DNA of 64,000 nucleotides, from positions 36,530,733-36,594,732 of the forward strand of contig NC_054747.1 of NCBI RefSeq assembly GCF_018143015.1, written 5' to 3'. Shown here piece after piece: positions 14,242-25,973 of this stretch (position 1 is its first letter; the number at the start of each line of letters is the position of its first letter). Origin of the DNA: Lytechinus variegatus (Eukaryota > Echinodermata > Echinoidea > Temnopleuroida > Toxopneustidae). Under the pieces are notes generated by a model. It worked only from the letters and a program-made list of their open reading frames with translations. It had not been told where the DNA came from and made no database searches. A program made the position numbers and the translations under genes.

Positions 14242-14897
14242 CAGGGGCGTCGATCCATTTTTCAGATTGTGGGGGCAAAATCATGAATCAATTTTCCAAA
14301 AGCTCTCGATCACACAAAACAAACTCACACACACACACATATGCATATATATATGTATATATATGTGTACATATGTATACGTATACACACACACATATAT
14401 ATATACACATCTCACCAGCAGGTTAATGCGAGCGCGAAGCGCGAGCTGAAAATTTTGATAGTTCGATCTGAAAAAAAAATTGAGTTTAATGGACGTTTTT
14501 AATAAAGAACAAGATATATATATCCAACAAAAGATTATTGCAAGTCGAAGTGGGAGTTCTTTTGAGGTTTAGAACTGAAAACGGGACCATATTCACCTAT
14601 TTAATCATGGAGAGTATAGGTTCTTGTTACAGAAATGATGCGAGCGCGAAGCGCGAGCTGAAATTTTTTTATATTCCAATCTGAAAAGTGGACATTTTGA
14701 GCACGAGTTTAGACGAAGAACGAGTTATGTATCTCAATCTCGCTTGCTGATTTATGTGTAACATTACAATCTTATTTTATTTTTAGCACATGCGGAATTA
14801 TTTGGGGGGGCAAAACGATATGTTTGCCCCCCCCCATATTTTCATTGGTGGGGCGATCGCCCCCCTGCCCCCCCCCCCCCCATAATCGACGCCTCTG
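14242..14897. mobile_element. 656-bp non-autonomous hAT-like element
   Basis: The left end CAGGGGCGTCGAT is matched by an inverted CAGAGGCGTCGAT at the right end. A perfect 8-bp duplication, ACTGCGCT, flanks it (14234-14241 and 14898-14905), which is diagnostic of hAT-type insertion. Inside are a CA/TA microsatellite (about 14323-14415), two copies of a palindromic GCGCGAAGCGCGAGC block about 212 bp apart (14426 and 14638), and long G/C homopolymers near the right end. There is no transposase frame. It lies about 150 bp from the 3' end of the minus-strand TLR gene. Confidence 0.85.
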
Positions 14898-15042
14898 ACT
14901 GCGCTGATTTTTAAACCGTCGCCGCCTTTGAAAAGCGGCAGTTCCTTTTATAAGTCGCTTGGTATTTTTGCCGTACCGTGTACATGTAAGTCAGCAGGAT
15001 CATGAATTATTGAAGCACCCGATTGAAATTGGTCTCCGAATA

Positions 15043-17681
15043 TCATTCATTTGGAATCAAATCATTCGTCTTCAGATTAATGGTCAATTTTGCGATCAAT
15101 TCATCACAAAAATATTCCCGTCCTCTAATGTCTTCAGGCCAATGTACGTACGGCCTGCCATCACTAAGGCACAACCTTACTAAGAAAGGTAATTCTTCGC
15201 CAGGGATGTCTTCCAGGAATAACAAAAGGACAAACTCAGTCTGGGTGTCCGTCACGTGGTCAATAGCCGTTCTGAACTTGAGCATGAACCAACGATCCTT
15301 GATAGCGGCCCTACTGAGCACAACGACCGTCTTGTAACTCCTGGTAACCGCATAGTCAATCGCCTCTAAATAATACATACCTGCGACAAGATCGCCATCT
15401 CCGCACACCTTCCTCTGGAACTGCGGAAGCCGTTCTTCTATGACCACTCGGAGATGTTCCCGGACCCATGCTTCGTCGTCTTCGTGGAAAATGATATTCA
15501 AGTCGTACTCGTAATGATCATGTTCCCGAGGGTCTCGCGCCTCTATATAACCCAATGCGGCCAGTTTTAGAAGAAAGAGCCAGCGTCGTAATTGCCATCG
15601 AAAATTATATACTAAAATAATGGTTGCCACCAAGGAAATGACAACAATTAAAGGCAAACAAACCAAGTTGACATTGAAGCCACACAGTTTAGTGGGATTG
15701 AAGTCTAGGAAAGGTTTGTCTCTGAATGGCTCTAACGATGCTATACCACAAACCGTGTTATCCCCTTGAAGAAGCTTAAGTGTAGGTGTACTAATAACCC
15801 AACGGACAAGCCAACTTAACTCACAATCGCATGCGATTTGGTTCCACGACAAATCAATATACAGAAGCGAAGACCTTATTGGGTAAAAGGTATTTTGATT
15901 AAAAAATGTTAATTGATTTCGGGACAAGATAAGGCGAGATATATTTTGGTTATTTGAAAACACATCACTGTCAAGATATAACAACCTATTTTCAGATAGA
16001 TCAACGCTTTCTAATTTCGATAAGCCATTCAGTGAATCAGGATGGAGTTTCGCAATATAATTTCGACTTAAGTCTAAATTTTTGAGAGATTCCAACCCAG
16101 CAAAGGCTTTAGAAGGAATATTTGACATACCAACGCTTTTGAATGTCAAATTTTGCAGATTTGAAAGGGATCGAAATATCTTATTTCTTAATGGATCCTG
16201 GACCTTTACACTTATTTCTAGTTTCAAAAACGTGAGATTAAATAAGCCATCAAATAAAGACACATTTGTCATCGGATCCCATAAATCATCAACCGAAAGG
16301 AGGGAATCATATATTTCCAAATTTACAAGAAAACTGGATTGGTTGAAGGAAAATCCTGGTCGAAATGATCGCATTTTGTTCAAAAAGAGATTACGGAGGT
16401 AAGGAGTTACCAAGTGCAATTTCAGAATATTAGTATCGGTGAGTATTAAAGTTTCGAGTCTTTTCATTTCCACGAAAGATGTTGGTTCCAAGGAAACAAG
16501 GCCATAATTTGCATCCAAATTTAAATATCTTAAATTTTGCAATCCCTGGAATGTTGAAGGTTGGATTTCTATTATATCATTGTAGCTTAGGTCTAATTCT
16601 TCAATCAGGTCATTTTGCCAAATTTCATTTTTCAGGTTTATCGTTTGTATTTCATTGTTGCGCAAGTACAAATACATTAATTTGCCCATACCGTGAAAAA
16701 AGCTTGGTTCAATATTTCTATTAGTATTAAACGTGAAATCAAAGAAAGTGATATTTGTTAAACTAAAAAATATATCAGGATGTAGTTTGATAGAATTATC
16801 AAATAAAATGAGTTCAGAAATGGTGGAATTTCGCAGGGAATCGAATAAATAACTTGGAGTCCAACGATGGAGAAGATCGATAACAAAGAGTCGTTTCATC
16901 TTTGAACGGGAGACGCCGAGAAAAATGTATTTAAGCGTTTGTGTTGAGATACGTGATTTTCCTATATGTAATGATCGGATTTGAAGCGATGCAATTACAT
17001 CAGGATCGACAGAAATGATACGATTTTCTTCGAGTTTCAGGATGTCTATTTCGCAAGTAATTTGGAACGTATTGTTGTTGAGCTGGTACATTTGGTTACC
17101 CGACAAATCAAAAACATCAATTTTACCACTCAGGCTTATATTGATAGATCTCAGGTGATTGCCGTAGAAATTCACATATTTCAATTTTGAGCTCCACTTG
17201 AGAAAGTCGTCCGGGAGTGATTTCAAGCCTGAATGTGATACATCAATGGCAGTTAGTTCCGTAGCCCATCTCAGTAAACCTTCATGTTGAAGTATTAGAC
17301 CTTTGTTATTGGATATCTGAAGTTCAGTCAATAATCTTAGGGGATGGAAAGTGGAAGGGTGTACTTTGCTTATGGCGTTCTTGTATAGGTCTAGCTTGGT
17401 GATATGAATGTATCTTTCAAAGGAAGAACTGAAGAGCTCAGTGATACTATTACGAGAAAGCAACAAGATTTCAACTCCGTCCGGGAGATCTTGTGGGACG
17501 TTGGTTAACCCAAGTTGTTTGCAATCTGCAGTCTTTGAAGGAACGTCAAAAGGACATGTGGGAGAGAGCCCTCCTTGTTCTTGTAGGGCAATGCATTGCC
17601 ATTCGCATAAGGTGTTTGTTGTAATAGCAAGACTATCAATAGGTTAATGGCGACGAGAAGCACTGGGCGGTCCAAAGCCAT
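15043..17681 (-). CDS. Toll-like receptor, with one-base frameshift
   Basis: This encodes a type I membrane receptor of the TLR family. The ATG at 17681 starts MALDRPVLLVAINLL, a signal peptide closely matching the plus-strand paralogue. About 35 codons later (roughly 17560-17575) one base is missing relative to that paralogue. This frame then runs into a stop, while the downstream frame is open to the stop at 15043 (over 800 codons). The downstream frame holds a leucine-rich N-terminal cap, a long array of leucine-rich repeats, a cysteine cap (IACDCELSWLVRWV), a TM helix (VCLPLIVVISLVATIILVY) and a TIR domain. The coding region has no introns. A splice acceptor 12 nt upstream of ATG suggests a 5' UTR intron. 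No in-frame ATG near the start of the long frame could replace the lost signal peptide. It is therefore a young pseudogene, a null allele, or an assembly error; the otherwise intact frame favours a recent or artefactual lesion. Confidence 0.85.
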
Positions 17682-17695
17682 GATGAAAATCGTCT
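17682..17695 (-). other. Conserved 5' UTR splice acceptor of TLR
   Basis: On the minus strand the sequence reads TTTTGCAG, then ACGATTTTCATC, then ATG. The CAG sits exactly 12 nt before the start codon. The plus-strand TLR has TTTACAG, then ACGGTCTTCATC, then ATG, with the same 12-nt spacing. This shared acceptor implies an upstream non-coding exon in both genes. Confidence 0.55.
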
Positions 17696-18065
17696 GCAAA
17701 ATAAAGGGATGTAACAATATAACCACATGTTCATATTTTAGCAGCATCTATAGAATCTCTTGCTTAAGACTTAGCTTATCGGCATCCATGGCATTTAGAT
17801 TTAAAAGATATTTATACGTTATACACGACTCGTTGGCAGAGCAGTTCCATTACTGAATTCATTTATTCATTTGAAATTGTTTTTGAAGGGTAGTCCCGTC
17901 TATAATTATAAATGTAGAATGCTTTTCATACAGTAAATACGCCGTTTAAATGTTTATTATACACGCTGTTCATTGTTATGAAGCTTACAGTAGCTGTTTA
18001 ACATATTAAACAATCATTCTGTTTTTATTGAGATGTTTATGTTTCTGTAGAGGTAATTATGTAGA

Positions 18066-18310
18066 GGTGGTCGTGGCCCAGTGGATAACTCTCCGGACTT
18101 TCAACCATTAGGTCCGGGGTTCAGACCCAACCGAAGCACTTGCTTCCTTTGACAAGGCATTTATCTACATTTGCCAGTCTCCACCCAGGTGTAGTAAATG
18201 GTATTCCTTAAAATGATCGAGCGTCCGATCAGGATAGCCGCGGTATAAAGCCAGTGTAATAGTATGCAGCGCTTAAGAACATTCGCATTAAATGCTATAT
18301 AAATATTCAT
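18066..18310 (+). mobile_element. tRNA-derived SINE
   Basis: The 5' part has RNA polymerase III promoter boxes: an A-box-like TGGCCCAGTGG at 18073 and a B-box-like GGTTCAGACC at about 18118. A tail ending GCTATATAAATATTCATA follows. The head and tail resemble the elements at 38731 (+) and 31332 (-), so this is an older, more diverged member of the same family. Confidence 0.7.
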
Positions 18311-18409
18311 ATTTACAACTATTTTTAATTGGTACTATATATAAATGTGCAATTAGTTATTATACTGAGATATACGAAATTTACTAAATACCATACCATA
18401 AAATATTTA

Positions 18410-18579
18410 CTATGTGAATCGCAGATAGTTGTTTAAAAATTTAAACAAGTGTTAAAAATCTTAAACAAAGTTTAAATTCAAATATATAATTTATTATCAG
18501 TAATTTAAGCATGGTTGTTTAAGATTTTAAACACTGATTTAAACTCTTTAAACAATTAATTACGTTCTGATTCACATAG
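18410..18579. repeat. Foldback element, about 170 bp
   Basis: The left edge CTATGTGAATC is inverted at the right edge (GATTCACATAG). The inner arms, rich in TTGTTTAAA and AATCTTAAAC, also pair. Most of the unit could form one hairpin with an AT-rich loop. It has no coding potential and is probably a MITE. Confidence 0.65.
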
Positions 18580-20806
18580 TTTGAATAAACAGTGCACTCT
18601 TAATTGTTGCATCAAATTAAAAAGGGTGGTATATAAGGATAACATGCATGTTCCATCAATTTATCAGTAATAATTGTCATTAAGTAATTACAAATTACCC
18701 ATAATTCTCGGTTTCAGCTATATTTGTTGGACTTGCATCGTCAAGTGTGTATAAATAAAGGGAAATAATATATGAGGAGAAAAACTGCAGCCAAAATTAT
18801 AATTCTAAATATGAAATAGATCTTCCACCATTCTCAATGTTGACTAAATGTTGCTCTCTTTTGTGTAAAAAACAGCAAAATATTATGAAGGTCACTCATT
18901 ATCAAGCAAACGTACTGATTTTTTTTTGTTCAGAGTGATATTGTTGGATTTTCACCAAGTAAAACAGAGAAATATGAATTTAGCAATTTAGAATTTTTGC
19001 TCTTGTATTTTGTGTTTATTTACTAGTATGTTGGATAATGCTTCAAGTCATTATAATTGTGTAATCTTGTTTTAATTTTTCTTTGCTTGACTGAGGATCA
19101 GTGTCGGAAACAAGGTAAACTTACTTTAAACTTTAAGTGATACCTAGATGGGGATACGTGAAAGTAAATACCAACTGGGAATAGGGATCAGAGTAAAATT
19201 ATCAACCCATACAGGGAGTATATTGTTGACCTGCCTGCTCTAAATGACTTCAACGGCTTTCCTTTTAAGCTTGAAAAGCATAGTCTAAGCTTTAAAATTA
19301 TATTAATCTTAAACAAATTACCTAACATTAACTAGATGTATTATTAGCATGTTCTTAATTGTTGAAAAAAGTCAGTGAGAGCTTCAACACAATAAGGAGA
19401 AAACAAGACTCGGGTAAAAATTAGTGTAAAGAAACTTCTTTGTTTTTCATATTTTCTTTTACCTTTACAACTTCAAATTTCAAAAATATGAAGAAAAAGT
19501 ATTACTCCTTCAGATTATTATTTTTATTTCTTCCGTTAGACGGCAAAATTATTAGTTTGGTTATTTGTAGAGTCTTTCCTTGGTACATATCGCTGGCGTG
19601 GGGGTGACAGGTCACGTTTGACATAGTACGCTGTATGTGGAGCGCTCAAAGATATAAACTAAGTTTCAAAGATACGGCATTTATCAAATTTTAATCGTGA
19701 TTAATTTATGAAATAAGATCGATAACTCTCAGTTTCGTTCTTTTTTAATAGTGCTTATAAAGATAAATTAAACATTCGGAAAGATCTTTCGAAATGATAT
19801 TTCAAAGTTATGTACATAACATATTTTTTAAAGATTACAATGGTCTATATTGATACATTTACTCCGGTGAAAGACAGAATTGCAAATAATTGAACAGCGA
19901 TTAATAAAGTAAATTGGTTAGATTATAAATGAATCACACAAAAAAATAGATTGAAATCACAGCAGTACACGGTACCGCTTTGATTCCTTTCAACTTCACA
20001 AAGATAATCAAACAAAATATAGGAATATACAGTGTATGAGGTGTTACCATGTGAAAGAGACTAAATCCACCTTTTGCACCTTTTTCTTCAAAAATCGGCT
20101 TTTCTTATTCCACCCCAATTCATATTTTTTTTCCCAGGAAGTTCTACTATGATTACGAATCATCAAGACAAAAAGGTAGATTTAATGTATATATCATAAT
20201 ATTATAGTATGTTATTATGGATTTGCTCCCTTTTGCATGAAAAATAATTTCAATTTGTTGCTGTATCAGGCAAAGGAACGAATAAACAAAGCAGTAAACA
20301 ATTTCAACATATACACGGACAATAGAAAGGGTACGGGAAGAGAAAGTATAACAATTATGTTCAAGTCAAACCATGAGCAATGATGAGTACAGCTATAACC
20401 CCTAGGGGTTTTTTTTAATGCAAATGGGAGTAAATCCGAAAGAATTACAAAAAATATCTTATGAATCAAACGACATTTAAAGGATTTATGCAAATGCCAT
20501 TATTGTTACCTATTGTAATGACTCTTAAATAGAGTAGAAGAACTTCACAAATTGAAAAATTGATTTTGGTGACAGTGATTGATAAAGAATGAGCATAAGT
20601 GTATTTAGTCCCTTTTGCATTAAAACGTAAAGTTCATGTCTATTTCTAATAAACTTTTTGAAACTTTTTGTGGACTATAGTCAAACTAATACCAAGAATA
20701 CACACGGTGAATGTTATTTTAATGAGCAAAATATGGCCATTTGACCAAAATGACATGTACTGAATGGATTCAGTCTACATTGCATGGTAGATCTTTAAAC
20801 ATACAT

Positions 20807-20807
20807 G

Positions 20808-20839
<32 letters not shown>

Positions 20840-20846
20840 TATATAC
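20807..20846. repeat. (TA)n microsatellite
   Basis: A run of TA dinucleotides is interrupted once by a G. Short open frames over it, rich in I and Y, are artefacts. Confidence 0.9.
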
Positions 20847-21560
20847 AAAATGTGTGTGCGGGTGCGTGTATGGGGATGACCAATATCCAATACAATTTTG
20901 TACCGTTTGCAAATCCACTGTGTCCCTTCTGTCTGGTTCATACCATCGATATAAATCACTGAAAAAAATGTCCCAGATAAGTTGAAATAGGGTAGGGGGT
21001 AAAGAGGGGAAAAATTCAATTATATCTTACCCGAATTGAATATAGCTTAATATCAATCAACTTTCGGGAACAAACAGCAAACTGAAAGACACTGTCTCAT
21101 CCGAGAATTAGAGCCAGCCAGATCACAACTGATTTCTATCTGACCGAATCACGCATGTCATCAACGAGAAGATAAATCTGATAGGGCTTTCACATTCAGC
21201 GGTACTTAGAATAGAAATAATATTAAACGGAAATATAAGTGGGTCATTGATTTCATATACTGTAATCTGGATTATATGACACCTAGATAGATCATTGCAA
21301 TTTGATTGGTTGTTTGATATCGTTCATTCAGCCCATTTTGCATTGACGTCATCAACCGTGCAACTTTGATCCATGCGATTTTGTCCATTGCACTCGCGCA
21401 CCGAGACTGCAGCTCATGCACCAGCAGTACAGTGCACGTACATGTTGTAATGACGTAACAATCACTGCAACAGACCGAACTCGCACTGCATGAGCATGTT
21501 TTGCATCGAAATTCATTAACTTCACATTAAAAAAAATCAATTTTTATGTGTCATATAAAC

Positions 21561-21719
21561 CAAATAGTGAATGTTTATGAGTGCAATGGACAGAATAATT
21601 CATTGGGTGAAAGGTGAAATAATGATCCATTCAACTCGGCTAGCCTCGTTGTATGGATCATTTCATCTTTCACCTCATGAAGTATTCTGTCCATTGCACT
21701 CATAAACATTCATTATTTG
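21561..21719. repeat. 159-bp near-perfect palindrome
   Basis: The first half, starting CAAATAGTGAATGTTTATG, is matched by the inverted second half, ending CATAAACATTCATTATTTG. By eye the arms are about 78 bp each and roughly 90% identical, meeting near CGGCTAGCC at about 21637 with almost no loop. This is probably a foldback MITE. As RNA it would be one long hairpin. Confidence 0.8.
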
Positions 21720-22353
21720 TATATTAGAGAAGGGCCAATAACAGACATTGGATATGATTGGGCATGTTAGGCAAGGGTTTATGTCCTTTATTTATTCATT
21801 TATCTATGTAGTTCACATCGGTTATTTTCCAGCAATTACTTTAAACCAATTCAGCTGTAAATATCAAAAGATTTCACACAGAGAAAAAACTGGTTTACAA
21901 CGGGCCTTGTTCATTAAAATGCCTTCAAATTATAATCATAAATATGTAATAAATACGGCTTAATAAACATGATAAATCCAAACACTCTCGACCCTCATCA
22001 CATTCATGAGAAACATTGGAACACTTGGAAACGACAAACACACACACCCATACACACACTCACACAGACGGTGACAGACCAAGTCATACTACGGCACATA
22101 CCCAGACTCCTTGTAATTGTAACATATTATAATTTGTATAATGAAACAAAAAAATACACATCTAGTTACCAATAATGCGTATATCATTTCCATTTATTCT
22201 AATGCTGGATAAAAGAGTTCTTACAAATGTTAGCATTACGATTACATATTGGCATGACTGAAAAATATTTAAACAATAATATGGTGCGAATATTAATAGA
22301 TTTCAGGAAATTATTAGACCTTTAAATATGTTTAATGATTGGGCTAATCAAGT

Positions 22354-22620
22354 TTAGTTTACACAATGACTCGGCTAGGGGATTCGACACGCAAGTCGTG
22401 CTCAACACAATAATTTTATGCAGTGTAAACGCGATCAGTGGGACCAGCGAGCCGTGTTGAAGACGACGTTTTTGATCCGCCAAAATCGCTTCAATCCGCC
22501 ATTGCCCGCGGGCAGTGTCGAACTCGCCTTTTTTTATTCAGTATAAACGCGATCAAATTGCTGTGTTGAGTATGGCTTGCGTGTCGAATTCCAAGCCCAA
22601 TCACTGTGTAAACACTATCG
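22354..22620. repeat. Foldback element, about 265 bp
   Basis: The left arm, with GATTCGACACGCAAG, is inverted near the right end as CTTGCGTGTCGAATTC. The outer parts, TAGTTTACACA and TGTGTAAACACTA, also pair. The interior carries GTAAACGCGATC twice in similar contexts. It is non-coding and probably a MITE. Confidence 0.6.
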
Positions 22621-23463
22621 TTTAAACCAGTATAAATGTGTTTTTGTAATACCGGTACTGAGCTTAGAATTTTTGGGCTCGGATCGATTTTTTTTCTTCG
22701 CGTTATATGCGTTGAAACGTCATCATTAAAAAAATATATTACTTATCAATTGTGGAGCTAATCCACTTATACCAGAAATGTATCCTCACCAAAAAGAAAT
22801 AAAATAAAATAAAAAGCAGAGTAAAAACCAAGAAAATGAGTGAGTGATCCGGTGATGTATAATCCTTGTCTTCATTACAAATTGTTCTTCGATTAGCTGC
22901 AAGGATTGCAGATCTCATGGGAACTGTAACAAATTTACAAATATAATTTTGCAACAAGAGTGTTAACAAAAGTATGACCGATTGAAAATATACATTACGT
23001 TGCATAAATCAGACGTTTACGCGATTATTTCTTAAGCATTCATTTTATAATTGCGGACGTGAAGTACGTATGAAATCATTGAATACATTCAACGAATCTA
23101 ATTTCAACATGATTCTGATTAGGTTTATGAATTTATAAACTCCTTATATTTGTTGTAGGTTCATGGAATTTTATCATGGTTACAGAATCAGTAAGCTTTT
23201 ATATACATGTAAGGCATTAGTATACCTTGCTAGCTTTTTACTTTGTATAGACCTACAGATGTGGGTGTGGGAGAGCTTGCGTGTGGGTGTGTTTATTCCT
23301 GAACACAAATTAAAAGCATAGCAGTTTTGCATACTTTTTTTCGGGCAGCTTGTCATTGTTCAAAACACACCTACTCCTGTCAAAAGAAATTATAATTGCT
23401 ATTGCGTCGAAAATCTGTCTATCTGACGGTCAATCGGATCGGGGTCGCCCTAACGACTAACGC

Positions 23464-23534
23464 GTCTCTGGGATCTAGTGGTTAAGGCACTGGCGTTCAA
23501 AGCTGAGGGCCCGGGTTCGATTCCCAGCAGAGAC
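23464..23534 (+). tRNA. tRNA-like unit, possible UCA anticodon
   Basis: These 71 nt begin GTCTCTG and end CAGAGAC, a perfect 7-bp acceptor stem. An A-box-like stretch (ATCTAGTGGTTAAGGC) and a perfect B box (GGTTCGATTCC) are present. A run of six T follows at once, a polymerase III terminator. The T arm pairs with one mismatch; the D arm and anticodon stem are weaker. If the loop is GTTCAAA, the anticodon is TCA. It could be a tRNA pseudogene, a solo SINE head or a functional unusual tRNA. No SINE body follows it that matches the other copies in this window. Confidence 0.5.
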
Positions 23535-25402
23535 ATTTTTTCGGCATCGCCAATTTTTCCAAAGGGCAAATAGCTCTGCTTTGATTTAAGCTACGCCTAC
23601 TATTGTTCTCTTCGTCCATTTCTTTCACAATATATAAATACATATATGTATTGTAAGGACGATGATTTGTCGGTGTCTCATTCCAAAAGCAGCTAAATGT
23701 TCATAAAAATGGTGGTTGTGAATATATATCCACAACATGTACTTAGACATGTAAATGCATATAAACTATAGGGTAATGTGGTCAAGTAATTGACCACTCT
23801 TAATTTCCCAAATTAAAAGCGGATATGGCTCATTTTAGGAATAAAACTGCAATCAATTTGGGCTTATCGTCCCGAACCTATTTTCAAATACAGTATGGTG
23901 CATTTTCATTCCCACGTCTAGGATGCATATATCTATATGGAAAACAAAAGTTTTGGTCAAAAGTGGATTTTGCCTCATTTGGAACCAAGTTCTCCATATG
24001 TCATATTAATAGGTTAACGTTGACAGACCGAATAACGAGAGCATACATAAATCTGTGTTCGGATGTGTCTGAGTGATGTGTGTGTGGGTGTGTGTGTGTT
24101 TGTGTTCATAGACTTTCTGAAGCGTTTTGACACAATAAAAACAAATTATTTATTCATGCTTGGCTGAACATTAACTACTTTTGTTTAATGTGTAACAATT
24201 GAATTTGCGCCAAAATGAAGGAAGCCACATTCTGAACTGTAATCCAATCAAATGCTGTGTACATTTGGAATCATTCTTATAATTATCATTATTAGAATTT
24301 ATGTGTGTTTCTTTCGACCAAGGACGTAAAAACAACCTCTTTTCTTCAAAAGTTTTCCGACAAGCAAATGTAAACTAATATAATTTAAAAAAAATATCAC
24401 CTAATTTTCTCTGTCACGTCATTTTTTTATGACAAAACGATTGTAAATGTAACAGCATTTGTCACTTTATCGTTAATATTTTTTGTTTGGACATGCAAGC
24501 AAAAAAGGAAGGACATCGCTCGAATGTTTTTTTTTTCAAATATTTCACATTTTTCCCTGATTGGCATACGTACACGCATGCGCGCTATTCGGCATGGTAA
24601 TTTGACACAAAGTCATGTTTTTATGTTTTTTATATATGCTCTTTGTAAACTACCTCCAATGAAGTAGGTTTATATTTCTAAGGGGGGAAATACTGTGCAA
24701 ATAAGCGTGCCCCCCATTTTTTTTCTTCATTTTTTTAGATCGAGTTTGTATTTAATAAAAAACATTAATAATCACAAATTTTCTCCAAAATATCAAATAT
24801 GGGTATAGCGAATGTATGCATTTGCCATATAGGCCAATACAATGGTCATGAAAAAGACTTAACTTTTACGTTTTATCATGTAATATGAAGCTAATAAGAT
24901 CATAATACCCTTGCACAACGTGTCCAATAAATTTCTCAAGTTTGCTCGAATTTTTCAAGTTAGTAGTTCCGCGTAAGCTTATTGTTTTGTTTTCTTTTGT
25001 TTTGTTATATTTTTGTTTTTGACATATTTATCATGCCATCTACCAGAGAGATCGATCCTTCGGCACATCAAATTTCCTACCTTTTTATTCTATATTTCCG
25101 CGTATTTTTTCCATTCTTGATTCCTCCGAATATGAAAGCTTCTTCGCGACTCCGTATACAGCACAAAGGTAAGCGATTAATCGCCAGTATAAAAGAACAA
25201 TTCTGGTTGGTTTCTAGTCAGTCTACTCAGTAAAATTAACATGCAAAGCCTGTTTATTGGCTGTTGTGAGGTTATTTTCACCTGAGTTCACCAATCTTCG
25301 CCTACATTGTAAGCATTTCGGGTAAGAGAGTTTGAATGTCTCTCCCTCTTTGTATTTTGTTTTGTTTTGTTTTCCCTATTTCAAAGACATGTAGTATAAT
25401 AT

Positions 25403-25560
25403 AGTAGTATTAGTAGTAGTAGTTGTTGTTGTTGTTGTAGTTGTTGTTGTTGTTGTTTTGTTTTTGCTGTTCAAGTAGTTTTAGAAGTGAAAGTAGTAGA
25501 AGCATTACTGATAGTAGCAGTAGTTTTAGTAGTAGTAGTAATAGTAGTACAATGAGTAGC
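25403..25560. repeat. Trinucleotide-rich region (TAG/GTT)n
   Basis: Interrupted runs of TAG, GTT and AGT triplets make up this block. The poly-Leu, poly-Ser and poly-Asn frames reading through it are repeat artefacts. Confidence 0.85.
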
Positions 25561-25973
25561 AGTAGTATTTGTATAATTACAGTGATAATTGCTGATACCA
25601 GTAACAATACATATTGTATGAAGGAACCCTGGCAAGCATTCTGCATTATTTTATGATTATTGAAGTGGCCGTCCTTTTCAAATAAAACTAAATGTTTTGT
25701 TTAATAATAAAGTAATAAATAAGTAAGCAAATGAATAACTTTATAAATGAGTTAATAAGTGATTTATTGATTAAATAATCCCCATTCTTGCTACTTCAAA
25801 AATTGAACTGCACTTCCAACGGGTCATGCATAACGTACAATTATTTTATGAGTTTCTGACTAATCTCAAATCAAAACACCCATGGCGCCATGCACCAATC
25901 TTATGCATGCTGCTAAAATGACGGTCTTAAAGTTACATTGAACTATTCCTTTAATTTACAGACGGTCTTCATC

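Larger units (their letters stand above)
17696..25961. other. Spacer between head-to-head TLR genes
   Basis: About 8.3 kb separates the two start codons. It should contain the 5' non-coding exons and promoters of both TLR genes, but I cannot place them from sequence alone. I see no coding sequence. Listed separately are a SINE, three foldback elements, a tRNA-like unit and simple repeats. The remainder is AT-rich and unremarkable. Confidence 0.5.
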
